Below the pieces are notes generated by a model. The model was given only the letters and a program-made list of their open reading frames with translations. It searched no databases and was not told where the DNA came from. Below, piece after piece: positions 7,392 to 15,581 of a stretch of 64,000 nucleotides of DNA. The stretch lies in NCBI GenBank assembly GCA_050012675.1, contig JBEKGS010000006.1:170894-234893 (forward strand), read 5' to 3'. Source of the stretch: Fen-455 sp050012675. GTDB taxonomy: Bacteria; Actinomycetota; Acidimicrobiia; Acidimicrobiales; Bog-793. Each line of letters opens with the position of its first letter. Within the stretch, counting starts at the first letter, position 1. Position numbers and translations under genes: made by a program.

Positions 7392-8521
7392 CCGCTCCTC
7401 GCCGCCAGCAAGTCGCCAACATCCCGCTTGCCGAGACGGTCGAGTCGATCCGGGCCGTCCAGCTGCGCGACGGCATGATCCCGTGGTTCACAGGCGGTCA
7501 TGGCGACCCCTGGAACCATGTGGAAGCCTCCATGGCGCTGACAGCCGGGGGCGCCCTGCACGAGGCGGCCCGCGCCTTCGAATGGCTCCGCGCGACCCAG
7601 CGCGACGACGGGTCCTGGCACACCTACTACCTGTCGGGCGGGAAGGTCGAGGAGCCCCGCATCGACACCAACGTCTGTGCCTACGTGGCGACCGGAGTCT
7701 GGCATCACTTCCTCGCCACGCGGGACTCAGGTTTCCTGGAGGATCTCTGGCCCTGTGTCGAGCGCGCCATCGACTTCGTCCTCAACTGGCAACGGCCGGG
7801 AGGCGAGCTGGTGTGGTCGATCGACCCCGACGGGACACCAGGGGGCTATGGGCTGCTGACCGGCTCCTCCTCGGCGTACCTGAGCCTGCGGTGTGCCATC
7901 GCATGCGCCTGCCAGCTCGGGCGCGAGCGCCCCGACTGGGAGCTGGCGGCCGGCCGCCTGCGACACGCCGTGGCCCACAACGTGCGCGGCTTTGCTCCGA
8001 AGGACGAGTTCGCCATGGACTGGTACTACCCGGTGCTGGTCGGCGCGCTCGACACCGACACCGCATGCCGACGCATCGACGGGCGGTGGTCCGAGTTCGT
8101 GATCGAGCAACGGGGCGTGCGCTGCGTGTCGGACCAGCCGTGGGTGACAGCTGCCGAGACGGCCGAGTGCGCCATGGCCCTTGTCGCCCTGGGGCGCCGT
8201 GACGACGCCGAGACCCTGCTCGGATGGGCCCGCCAGCACCGCTGGCCTGACGGTTCGTACACCACGGGCATCGTGTACCCGCAGCGTTCGAGTTACCCGC
8301 CGGGCGAGCGTTCTACCTACACGGCGGCGGCGATCGTGCTCGCCGAGGACAGCCTTCGCGCGCTCAGTCCCACCGCTCAGGTGTTCGTCGAAGGACTGCT
8401 TCCCTGCGGGCTCGACCTCGACGCGGAACCGGAGCCGGGCAGTCGCCTGAGCACGCGCAAGCTTCCCCTTTGCGCGCTGTGCACCTCGGCGAACTCGCCC
8501 GAGCTCAGTGCCCGCATGTAG
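7388..8521 (+). CDS. (alpha/alpha)6-barrel protein, prenyltransferase/terpene-cyclase- or glucoamylase-like
   Basis: 377 residues; the ATG at 7388 overlaps the methyltransferase stop as ATGA. The sequence is a series of helix pairs with repeated motifs: DPWNHVEASMALT, RATQRDDGSWHTYYL, LNWQRPGGELVWSIDPDG, LLTGSSSAYLSLRCA, and WARQHRWPDGSYTTG. The QxxDGSW-type repeats recall squalene-cyclase/prenyltransferase barrels, while RIDTNVCAYVATGVWHHF and TGSSSAYLSL recall six-hairpin glycosidases. No DxDD or QW-set complete enough to name a cyclase was found. The last 145 bases overlap the convergent methyltransferase gene on the other strand. The function is unknown; a sugar- or lipid-processing step with its two upstream partners is inferred. 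Confidence 0.7.
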   Translation: MTAPRRQQVANIPLAETVESIRAVQLRDGMIPWFTGGHGDPWNHVEASMALTAGGALHEAARAFEWLRATQRDDGSWHTYYLSGGKVEEPRIDTNVCAYVATGVWHHFLATRDSGFLEDLWPCVERAIDFVLNWQRPGGELVWSIDPDGTPGGYGLLTGSSSAYLSLRCAIACACQLGRERPDWELAAGRLRHAVAHNVRGFAPKDEFAMDWYYPVLVGALDTDTACRRIDGRWSEFVIEQRGVRCVSDQPWVTAAETAECAMALVALGRRDDAETLLGWARQHRWPDGSYTTGIVYPQRSSYPPGERSTYTAAAIVLAEDSLRALSPTAQVFVEGLLPCGLDLDAEPEPGSRLSTRKLPLCALCTSANSPELSARM

Positions 8522-9099
8522 ATCTCGAACGGGGGCCGCCCGCCGTCGGCGGGATCGGGGAAGACGTCGTGGATGGCAAGCCAGCCTTCGTCGGCCACCC
8601 GCGGCGCCCAGCCTTGGTAGTCCGCCCGGGCGGGCGCCTCGCCGTGGCCCCCGTCGATGAACACGAGGCCTGCGCACACCTTCCAGCGGGCGGCGATCGT
8701 GGGTGAGTCGCCGACGACGGCGATCGCGAGGTCCTCTGCGCCGGCCGCCTCAATGTTGCTTCGCCAGAACGGCAGTGTGTCCATCCGGCCGGACTCACGG
8801 TTGACCAGGGTGTCGTCGTGGTGCTCGAAACCCGCCTGGTTCTCCTCCGAGCCATGGTGGTGGTCGACGCTGAACACCACCGCGGGCGGCCCGCCGAGGC
8901 TCACCGCACGGGCAATGCCCGAGGCGATGTAGAGCGTCGACCGGCCGCAGTAGGCACCTACTTCGACAAGAGAGGAGAAGCCTGCGAGCGTGGCGCTCTC
9001 TGCGAGGGCCGCGAGGGCGAGGCCCTCGTCGTCGGGCATGAAGCCCTTGGTCGCCCTAGCCGCCTCGAGCAGGCTCTCATGTCTCGGCGCCGGGCTCAT
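8377..9099 (-). CDS. Class I SAM-dependent methyltransferase (Methyltransf_24 type)
   Basis: 240 residues. The SAM-binding motif is LVEVGAYCGRSTLYIASGIA, followed by VFSVDHHHGSEENQAGFEHH, later AGLVFIDGGHGEAPARADYQ and WLAIHDVFPDP. This is the pattern of the macrocin-O-methyltransferase/TylF-like and Methyltransf_24 families that act on small hydroxylated molecules. The reading extends past the conserved domain into a Ser/Pro-rich tail that overlaps the convergent barrel gene by 145 bases. It lies 36 bases downstream of the GDT1-type gene and may be co-transcribed with it and pepN. Confidence 0.8.
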   Translation of the reverse strand: MSPAPRHESLLEAARATKGFMPDDEGLALAALAESATLAGFSSLVEVGAYCGRSTLYIASGIARAVSLGGPPAVVFSVDHHHGSEENQAGFEHHDDTLVNRESGRMDTLPFWRSNIEAAGAEDLAIAVVGDSPTIAARWKVCAGLVFIDGGHGEAPARADYQGWAPRVADEGWLAIHDVFPDPADGGRPPFEIYMRALSSGEFAEVHSAQRGSLRVLRRLPGSGSASRSSPQGSSPSTNT

Positions 9100-9135
9100 C
9101 TGCGCCCGGTCATCGGCGGCACGACACAGGCCAAC

Positions 9136-9747
9136 TCAGCTCGTCGCGAGCGATACGACCGAATAGATGCCGAGGCCGAGCAGGGCCAGGCCCGATAGGC
9201 GCCGCACGGTTGCGAGGGGCACCCAGCGTGTGACCGCCTTACCAGCGAGCACACCGATGACCGACACCAGAGCGAAGGCGACCGCGGCACCCGCGAAGAC
9301 TGCCAGGCCGTCCCGATAATGAGCGGACAGGTTGGCTATCAGAACCTGGGTGATGTCGCCGAACTCGGCCACAGCGACGACGCCGAAGGTGATGATGGCG
9401 ATGCGCCAGAAGCCCTGGTTCGCCTCGGAGAGCGACTGCTCCTCCCCAGCTGCCAGCCGCTCGGCCCGTTCCCGCTCCTCGCGCTCGGTGGTCACGAAGA
9501 GGTAGACGGCTCCGCCGAGGAACAGAGCAGCCACTACTGCTCGCAGCGCGAGCTTGGGCAGCAGGTCGATCAGGCTGCCCGCGACCACGGCGATGCCGGC
9601 TTGGAGGACGAGCGCGGAACACGCTCCGACCCACACGGGAAGCGGGCGGTGACGCGACGAGAGGACGAGGCAGGCGACGAAGGTCTTGTCGGGCAGCTCG
9701 GCCGGGATGACCAACGCGAACGTCGTCACCGCGATGGCGAGATTCAC
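9136..9747 (-). CDS. GDT1/TMEM165 (UPF0016) family cation transporter
   Basis: 203 residues with six predicted membrane helices in two homologous halves. Each half carries the acidic signature of the family: PAELPDKTFVAC near the N-terminus and VAEFGDITQVLIANL in the second half, variants of E-x-G-D-K/R-S/T. Bacterial members export Mn2+ and eukaryotic ones move Mn2+/Ca2+/H+, so manganese or calcium exchange is inferred. The cytosolic loop between the halves is charged (TEREERERAERLAAGEEQ). It starts with GTG 15 bases after the pepN stop, so the two are probably one transcript. Confidence 0.85.
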   Translation of the reverse strand: MNLAIAVTTFALVIPAELPDKTFVACLVLSSRHRPLPVWVGACSALVLQAGIAVVAGSLIDLLPKLALRAVVAALFLGGAVYLFVTTEREERERAERLAAGEEQSLSEANQGFWRIAIITFGVVAVAEFGDITQVLIANLSAHYRDGLAVFAGAAVAFALVSVIGVLAGKAVTRWVPLATVRRLSGLALLGLGIYSVVSLATS

Positions 9748-9762
9748 GTTCGCTGCCGAAGC

Positions 9763-12375
9763 TCATGCTTTGGCGAGAAGCGCCCCGAGGATCCGCCGAT
9801 GTGCGAGCACGAAACGGACGTTCACCGCCAGGCGTTCGAGGCTCTGGTCGACGGCGCGTTGCTGGCCGCCGAGGGGGTGTGCCGCGCAGAAGGCGTTGAC
9901 ATCGTGCGACAGCTTGGGTGTGCCTTCCGGATCCAGCTGGCAAAGGCGTGAGATCTCGAGCATCCGAGTTATCGAGTTCGCCGGGTAACGCTCGAGGAGG
10001 GTGTCCCAATGACCGGAGACGAACTCCCAGACCTGGGGCCCGGCGACGCGGTTGGTCAAGAGCGACCTGAGCAGATAGGGAGCGTCCTGGCTCCTGATCT
10101 CTGTGAGGCAGAGCTCGCAGGTCTCCGCCACGAGCCCGAGATCGCGGATCCAGCTGAGCGACTCGAGGTACCGCTGCTCCTCGATCGGGTCTGAGGGGGA
10201 GCGGAAACGGGCGAGGATGACCTCGTAGTCAGGGCGCCCCGCAGTGCTCGCCACGACGCGCAAGATGGCCGAAGCTGTGTCCGCGTCCAGCGGGGAGCCC
10301 TCGTCGGCCGCGAGGAAGCGCGCGCGGCTCTCGGCCCGGACGGAAGGATCTGCGCCTACGGTGCCGAGGGCTCCTATGAAAACCGCACGACGCCGTGCGG
10401 CCTCTCCGTCGTCGTCCTCACGGGGGTCCCAACCGACGCGTTCCAGCTCAGGACCGAGCAGCGAACGGGTGAAGACCTCGAGCTCACCGCGGTCCTCCTC
10501 GCTGACGGCGAAGTCCAAGAGCCCAAGCGCGCTTTGGACCATCATCCACACGGTCGGGTCCTTCTCGCCCTCGAGGCGCCTGACGAGAGTGAGGAATTGC
10601 TCGAGAGGCGCGGAGCCGGCCAGTGCACAGGCCCAGGTGTCGGCCACGAGCCTGAAGCGCTCGAGCGGCTCGAGCCGGTCGAAGCCGGCAAGGACCTCTT
10701 CCAGGAGCGCCCCCTCGTAGCGCAGCCGGTAGACACCGTTGCCTCCGGCGTTCACCACGAGCGTGCCTTCCCCGGCCGGGACGCTGATGGGCTGTGAGCG
10801 GAGCAGGTCGTAGTGGAAGGGCTGGCCGTTCGAACGGGCGGCGCCGGGCCGCCGCTGCATCGCCACCGGGACGAGCCAGTTCGAGCCGATGGCGCTAGGG
10901 CCCGAGCCGGCGGGACGATCCGCGTTTGGCAGATACGAGAAGGGCGCCTGAGTGAGCAACACGCCCGAGCCGTCCCCGCTGGCGGTCACGAGCGGATGTC
11001 CGCCCTGGAGGATCCACGAGTCCATGAGCGCACGGATCGGAAGTCCCTCGGCGGCATCTTCTATCGCGTCCCACAGATCGGTCGTCTCGGTGTTGGCGTA
11101 ACGGTGAGCGGCAAGATAACGGCGCACGCCCTCGCGGAAGCGTTCCATGCCGAGGTACTGCTCGAGCATGCGAAGCAGGCTGCCGCCTTTTTCGTAGGTG
11201 AGCGCGTCGAACATCGAGTCGACCTCGTCGGGCGTGCGCACCGGGAACTCGATCGGTCGTGTCGTGTGCAGCCCGTCGAGGGCCAGAGCCATCTCCCGGT
11301 CGCGGCTGAACCCGACCCAGCACTGGTACTCGGGCTTGAAGTCGTCCAGGCAGCAAAGGGCCATGTAGGTCGCGAAGGCCTCGTTCAACCAGATGCCGTT
11401 CCACCAGCCCATGGTCACGAGGTCGCCGAACCACATGTGCGCGAGCTCGTGCTCGACGACGCTGGCGACGCGCTCGAGCTCGACGCGGGCCGAATTGGCG
11501 GGATCGGTGAGAAGAGCCGCCTCGCGGAAGGTCACGCACCCGAGGTTCTCCATGGCGCCGAAGGCAAAGTCGGGGATGGCTACGAGGTCCAACTTGTCGC
11601 CGGGGTAGGGCTGGGCGAAGTAACTCGTGTAGAAGCGGAGGGCGTGCTCCCCAGCTTCCAAGGCGAATGTGGTCAGCCGTTCCTTTCCCGCGGTGTGGAC
11701 GACGCGAAGTGGGATTCCGTCTACATCCAGGGCCTCGGTCGCAACGAGGGGGCCGACGACGAAGGCGACCAGGTAGGTCGACATCGGGATCGTGTCGGTG
11801 AACTCGAGGCGACGCCTGCCGCCGGCCAGTTCCGTCACACGACGTTCGGCCCCGTTCGATATCGCGAACAGGTCCGCGTCGACCTCGAGCGTGACGGCGA
11901 ACACAGCCTTTCGATCGGGCTCGTCCCAGCAGGGAAAGGCCCTTCTTGCGTCGGTCGATTCGAACTGGGTCGTCGCGATGACGTGTTCGTCGCCGTCCTC
12001 GTCTCGGAAGGTGCTCCGGTAAAAGCCATGGAGCTTGTCGTTGAGAACGCCGGCGAAATCGCACTCGAGGACATAGCGGCCCGGCAGGACCTGGCTAGGT
12101 GGTGTGAAGGTGACCCGCTCGAGGGCCTCGTCGAAGGACACGTCCAGACCGACCGGCTCGTTCCAGTCCTCAGGCGGGCCGAGCGTGGCGTTCGAGATCT
12201 GAAGCTCATTGGCGTTGCAGACGATGGAGTCCGTCGCCGTCGTCACCTCGATCTCGATCCGCTCGTGGCCGACGAAGGTCGCGGTCTCGAGATCAGGAGC
12301 GATCGTGATCTCGTACCGCTTTGGTGCCACGTCGCGGGAAAGCCTGAAGTCGGTATCGTCGGTTTTCAAAGTCAC
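9763..12375 (-). CDS. pepN: M1-family zinc aminopeptidase N
   Basis: 870 residues, typical for actinobacterial PepN. It has the exopeptidase loop FGAMENLGCVTF, the zinc site VEHELAHMWFGDLVTMGWW (HExxH) with the third ligand Glu in WLNEAFATYM, and the N-terminal substrate-binding region QFESTDARRAFPCWDEPD. The last 300 residues form the ERAP1-C-like helical superhelix. It is cytosolic and removes N-terminal residues from peptides for amino-acid recycling. The GTG start at 12375 has no Shine-Dalgarno; a TAATCT -10 box (12390-12385) ends nine bases upstream, suggesting a leaderless or near-leaderless message. The divergent sugar-kinase gene starts only 20 bases away. Confidence 0.93.
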   Translation of the reverse strand: MTLKTDDTDFRLSRDVAPKRYEITIAPDLETATFVGHERIEIEVTTATDSIVCNANELQISNATLGPPEDWNEPVGLDVSFDEALERVTFTPPSQVLPGRYVLECDFAGVLNDKLHGFYRSTFRDEDGDEHVIATTQFESTDARRAFPCWDEPDRKAVFAVTLEVDADLFAISNGAERRVTELAGGRRRLEFTDTIPMSTYLVAFVVGPLVATEALDVDGIPLRVVHTAGKERLTTFALEAGEHALRFYTSYFAQPYPGDKLDLVAIPDFAFGAMENLGCVTFREAALLTDPANSARVELERVASVVEHELAHMWFGDLVTMGWWNGIWLNEAFATYMALCCLDDFKPEYQCWVGFSRDREMALALDGLHTTRPIEFPVRTPDEVDSMFDALTYEKGGSLLRMLEQYLGMERFREGVRRYLAAHRYANTETTDLWDAIEDAAEGLPIRALMDSWILQGGHPLVTASGDGSGVLLTQAPFSYLPNADRPAGSGPSAIGSNWLVPVAMQRRPGAARSNGQPFHYDLLRSQPISVPAGEGTLVVNAGGNGVYRLRYEGALLEEVLAGFDRLEPLERFRLVADTWACALAGSAPLEQFLTLVRRLEGEKDPTVWMMVQSALGLLDFAVSEEDRGELEVFTRSLLGPELERVGWDPREDDDGEAARRRAVFIGALGTVGADPSVRAESRARFLAADEGSPLDADTASAILRVVASTAGRPDYEVILARFRSPSDPIEEQRYLESLSWIRDLGLVAETCELCLTEIRSQDAPYLLRSLLTNRVAGPQVWEFVSGHWDTLLERYPANSITRMLEISRLCQLDPEGTPKLSHDVNAFCAAHPLGGQQRAVDQSLERLAVNVRFVLAHRRILGALLAKA

Positions 12376-12395
12376 GGAGACCGAAGATTAGTCCT

Positions 12396-13502
12396 GTGGC
12401 GCACTATCGGCGGTCCACCTCGTTGCACCGACTACGGTCGGGACTCGTGCCAGAGCCCGGGTCATCGCAGGTCGGTTTGGGCGCCTCGAAAGAGGAACCC
12501 GGAACCCGCGCGACCGATGTCGTGTGCCTGGGGCACGCGATCGTCGACCGGGTTGCCCACGTGGACGTGAGGACCATCGAGACGGCCGGAGTCGAACCTG
12601 GTGCGATGACCCTTGTCGACGGTGCGCAAATCGCGAGGCTCGCCGAGCTCGTGGGTGACTGGGTCCAGGTGGCTGGAGGGTCGGCCGCCAACACCGCGGT
12701 GGGGCTCGCTTCGTTGGGCGCCTGTCCGGCCTTTGTGGGCTCTGTGGGACATGACCTGCTCGGTGACGAGTATGAGCGCGACCTCGGCTCAGTCGGTGTC
12801 CGGTGCTTTCTGAGCCGCAACGCCGCCGGCCTCGGCACTGGCCAGTGCCTGGTGATGGTCAGCTACGACTCGGGGCGCACGATGGCGACGAGTCTGGGGG
12901 CGGGTGTCGTCATCGACCCAGCGGCCGTCGAACAGGCCTTCGCCGGGACCGCCGCGGTCTTGTACCTGGAGGGCTACCTGCTCGACTCACCCGGGTCCTA
13001 CGCCGCTTTGCAGCGCGCCGTCGAGCTTGCCAAGGCCGGAGGCGGTTCGGTGGCCTTGAGCCTGTCCGACCCGTTTCTCGTCGAGAGGCACGACGAGCTC
13101 CTGCACGGGATGATCGAAGACGACGTCGACCTGCTGTTCGCCAACGAGGAGGAGGCCCGTCGCTTTACCGGGGCCTCCGATCTGGCCGGAGCCCTTGAGG
13201 GCCTGGAGCGTCCGGGGCTCATGGCTGCGGTGACTCTCGGCGCCCGCGGCGCCGTGCTGTTGAGCGGAGGCGAACGCGCCGTCGTCGAAGCCCCCCCGGT
13301 CGGGCGCGTGGACGACACGACTGGTGCAGGAGACCTGTTCGCCGCAGGTGTCCTCTACGGGATCGTCCGTCGCGCGCCCTTGTCGATCTCGGGGCGCCTC
13401 GGAGCCCTTGCCGCAGGGGAGGTCATCTCCCATCTCGGCGCCCAACCCCAGGTGTCCCTGCACTCGGTGGCGGTCCGTGCCGGGCTCACAGAGCCCTGGT
13501 AG
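12396..13502 (+). CDS. PfkB-family carbohydrate/nucleoside kinase
   Basis: Up to 368 residues. PfkB signature 1 is seen in QVAGGSAANTAVGLASLG, and the ATP/catalytic signature 2 in DDTTGAGDLFAAGVLYG, with the catalytic Asp in GAGD. Upstream, VVCLGHAIVDRVAHVD is the usual first strand and loop. The arrangement is closest in look to adenosine kinase/ribokinase relatives of actinobacteria, but the substrate cannot be assigned. The first 35 residues are not conserved and the true start may be downstream of the GTG at 12396. It is divergent from pepN and convergent with the unknown gene at 13526. Confidence 0.85.
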   Translation: MAHYRRSTSLHRLRSGLVPEPGSSQVGLGASKEEPGTRATDVVCLGHAIVDRVAHVDVRTIETAGVEPGAMTLVDGAQIARLAELVGDWVQVAGGSAANTAVGLASLGACPAFVGSVGHDLLGDEYERDLGSVGVRCFLSRNAAGLGTGQCLVMVSYDSGRTMATSLGAGVVIDPAAVEQAFAGTAAVLYLEGYLLDSPGSYAALQRAVELAKAGGGSVALSLSDPFLVERHDELLHGMIEDDVDLLFANEEEARRFTGASDLAGALEGLERPGLMAAVTLGARGAVLLSGGERAVVEAPPVGRVDDTTGAGDLFAAGVLYGIVRRAPLSISGRLGALAAGEVISHLGAQPQVSLHSVAVRAGLTEPW

Positions 13503-13525
13503 CGGGCTGAGCTCGAAGTACTTCG

Positions 13526-14134
13526 TCAGACCCGGTTGCTGTCCTCGTCGGGCGGCAGGAAGGCCAAGTCGAGATCGGCGAGACGTACTAGCGCCGACGC
13601 GACCCAGCGGGCGAGCCCGGCGACCTGCCCGTCGAGCTTGGTCGGGTCATCGAGAAGAGGCTCTTCCAGCCGGACGCTTCCCTGGTAGGCGACCTCGATG
13701 GCACACGCGGGCGCCTCCGAAGAAGGCTCGTACAGCTGCTCGACCATCGGCCCGGACTGCTCCAGGTGCTCGGAGCCGAACTCGGGCCCTTCGCCGGCGA
13801 GCGCAGCGAGGACGAGAGCCGGATCGGGTGTCGCGACCAGGCGCTGAACCCGCAGTGCTATCTCGACTATGAGCTCGGGCGGCTCGGCTGGAGGTTCGCC
13901 GATCGACCACGACCGGTACGCGCTCTGGCTCCAGGTGGGCCAGTCGAGGCTGAGGTCTGCCCGGACACGCGGCGGGCTGTCCTCACCGGGCAGGCTGTAG
14001 GAGGTCTCGAAGGCCACATCACCGAGGAAGACGTCGATCTGGAACCGCTCCTCAACAGCCTGTTGCTCCAACAATGCGCCCTCGAACGCCTCGCGGAGGG
14101 CCGCGATGACGTCAAGGAGTATGTGATCGATCAT
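13526..14134 (-). CDS. Conserved-looking protein of unknown function
   Basis: 202 residues, acidic and soluble, with no membrane segment. The ATG at 14134 gives MIDHILLDVIAALREAFEGA. A central run reads QIDVFLGDVAFETSYSLPGE, followed by RADLSLDWPTWSQSAYRSW, an alternating pattern that suggests beta-strands. The C-terminus is helical (LDGQVAGLARWVASALVRLA). Codon use and GC at third positions match neighbours, so I believe it is real. I recognise no family. It is divergent from the phosphodiesterase gene, 60 bases away. Confidence 0.6.
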   Translation of the reverse strand: MIDHILLDVIAALREAFEGALLEQQAVEERFQIDVFLGDVAFETSYSLPGEDSPPRVRADLSLDWPTWSQSAYRSWSIGEPPAEPPELIVEIALRVQRLVATPDPALVLAALAGEGPEFGSEHLEQSGPMVEQLYEPSSEAPACAIEVAYQGSVRLEEPLLDDPTKLDGQVAGLARWVASALVRLADLDLAFLPPDEDSNRV

Positions 14135-14194
14135 TGTGAGCCGAGGCTACAACTCAGTTGCGCAGCAGGCGCATTCAGCTGGTAGACAGCGTGA

Positions 14195-15055
14195 ATGCGC
14201 GACAATCCCTGGCTCGAACGGCGCGTGATCGCCTATGCCCACCAGGGCGGGGCCAAAGAGGCGCCTTCCAGCACGCTTTATGCGATGCGTCGCGCGCTCG
14301 TTAACGGAGCCACGGGTTTGGAGCTGGACGTGCACGCCACGAGCGACGGACAGCTCGTCGTATGCCACGACTCGACGCTCGGCCGGACCACCAACGCCAC
14401 AGGCGAGATCGCCGGGCTCGCCCTCGACGAGGTCCGTCGCCGGGACAACGCCTACTGGTTCGTCCCGGGAGAGGGCGCCACGAGAGGCCGTCCGGTGGGG
14501 GACTACGCCTTGCGCGGGAGAGCGCCCGATGACCGGGAGCTTTGCGTCGCCACGCTCTCGGAGGTCCTGGACGCCTTCCCGAAAGTGGTGCTCAACCTGG
14601 ACATCAAGCGCACGGCCCCGGAAGTGAGACCTTACGAGGAGGCGTTGGCCGAGGTGCTGGCTGACCACGGGCGCCGAGACGACGTGGTCGTGGCCTCGTT
14701 CTTCGACCGGGCGGTCGACCAGTTCGCCAGGTACGCGCCAGGCGTCGCCACCGCGCCCGGCACCGATGTGACCACGGAGTTCTACCGGAGGCTGCATGCC
14801 GGCCTGCCACCGCAGGACGACATCGGACGCTACGTCGCCCTCCAGGTCCCGGCGCGTCTCGGCCCGGTCGTCGTTGTGGACGAGAGCTTCGTCGGGGCCG
14901 CACATGCGGCCGGGCTCGCCGTCCATGTCTGGACGGTCGACGATCCCGAGGAGATGGAGAACATGGTCGGCCTCGGCGTCGACGGGATCATCTCCGACAA
15001 GCCGTCGGTGCTGGCGGGTGTTCTGAGCCGTTTAGGGGCGAACTGGAAGCTGTGA
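14195..15055 (+). CDS. Glycerophosphodiester phosphodiesterase (GDPD)
   Basis: 286 residues. TIM-barrel GDPD motifs are seen: YAHQGGAKEAPSSTLYAM (first catalytic His), LELDVHATSDGQLVVCHD (metal-binding E-x-D and second His), VLNLDIKRT (metal-ligand Asp and Lys), and VHVWTVDDPEEM near the end. The Arg after the first His of many GDPDs is Gln here and the usual PENT is PSST. No signal peptide is present, so it is likely cytosolic, hydrolysing glycerophosphodiesters from phospholipid turnover. It ends 3 bases before the convergent bL37 gene. Confidence 0.88.
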   Translation: MRDNPWLERRVIAYAHQGGAKEAPSSTLYAMRRALVNGATGLELDVHATSDGQLVVCHDSTLGRTTNATGEIAGLALDEVRRRDNAYWFVPGEGATRGRPVGDYALRGRAPDDRELCVATLSEVLDAFPKVVLNLDIKRTAPEVRPYEEALAEVLADHGRRDDVVVASFFDRAVDQFARYAPGVATAPGTDVTTEFYRRLHAGLPPQDDIGRYVALQVPARLGPVVVVDESFVGAAHAAGLAVHVWTVDDPEEMENMVGLGVDGIISDKPSVLAGVLSRLGANWKL

Positions 15056-15058
15056 AGG

Positions 15059-15142
15059 TCAGCCGCGACCGCAGTTCGGCTTCTTGCCGTGGTTGGCCTT
15101 CTTCTTCTTGCGGAGCTTCCGCTTGACAGTTCGCTTGGACAC
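15059..15142 (-). CDS. Large-subunit ribosomal protein bL37
   Basis: A 27-residue, extremely basic peptide from the GTG at 15142: it starts MSKRTVKRKLRKKKK and ends ANHGKKPNCGRG. The KANHGK(R/K)PN segment is the hallmark of bL37, the tiny protein found on mycobacterial 50S subunits, usually about 24 residues. It is too short for normal gene callers. A TACAAT -10 hexamer (minus strand 15157-15152) ends nine bases before the start and there is no Shine-Dalgarno, so translation may be leaderless. It is convergent with the GDPD gene. Confidence 0.8.
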   Translation of the reverse strand: MSKRTVKRKLRKKKKANHGKKPNCGRG

Positions 15143-15251
15143 AAGCGGGACATTGTAGTGGCTTCCACGCTGGTGCTTTTTTCCCACTCACAGTCAGCTG
15201 TTCGGTAGCGTTGGGTATCTTCCTTGGCTTTCGGTCGACGGGGACGGGTAG

Positions 15252-15581
15252 ATGGCTTGGCTACTGCGTGACGGTGAGGTGCTCGCGAGCATCGACGTCG
15301 CCTCGTCGCTCGCGGCCAGATCCCGGGGCCTGTTGGGCAAGGCGAGCTTCGAGGGAGCCCTGTTGTTGCGCCACACGAGATCGGTGCACACCGTCGGGAT
15401 GCGCTTTGCCATAGACGTCGCCTTTTTGACTGACGACCTGCACGTCATCGCCATGGTCACCCTGCCCCCCTACCGGGTCGCGCTCCCGCGCCGGGGCGGG
15501 CGCGCCGTGCTCGAGGCGGAGGCCGGCGCCTTCGAGCGATGGAAGCTCGCCCCGGGCGACGGCCTGGAGATCAAGGGGTGA
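15252..15581 (+). CDS. DUF192 (UPF0127) family protein
   Basis: 109 residues covering the whole DUF192 domain: ASSLAARSRGLLGKASFEGA, SVHTVGMRFAIDVAFLTDD and GRAVLEAEAGAFERWKLAPG. The family is small beta-barrel proteins of unknown role, sometimes secreted; this copy has no signal peptide. A TAGCGT hexamer at 15206-15211 could be its promoter. Its stop overlaps the rsmI start, so it heads a rightward run of tightly packed housekeeping genes. Confidence 0.85.
   Translation: MAWLLRDGEVLASIDVASSLAARSRGLLGKASFEGALLLRHTRSVHTVGMRFAIDVAFLTDDLHVIAMVTLPPYRVALPRRGGRAVLEAEAGAFERWKLAPGDGLEIKG

Noticed and set aside
10813..12570. 585-codon plus-strand open frame over pepN
   Set aside because: It lies antisense to the zinc-peptidase motifs and shows no family features; GC-skewed shadow.
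14134..14152. TTGTGAGCCGAGGCTACAA, Rex-operator-like palindrome between the unknown gene and GDPD
   Set aside because: It is 19 bases long with a broken right arm (CTACAA rather than CTCACAA), and neither flanking gene is a known Rex target. The spacing differs from the 18-base site at rex.
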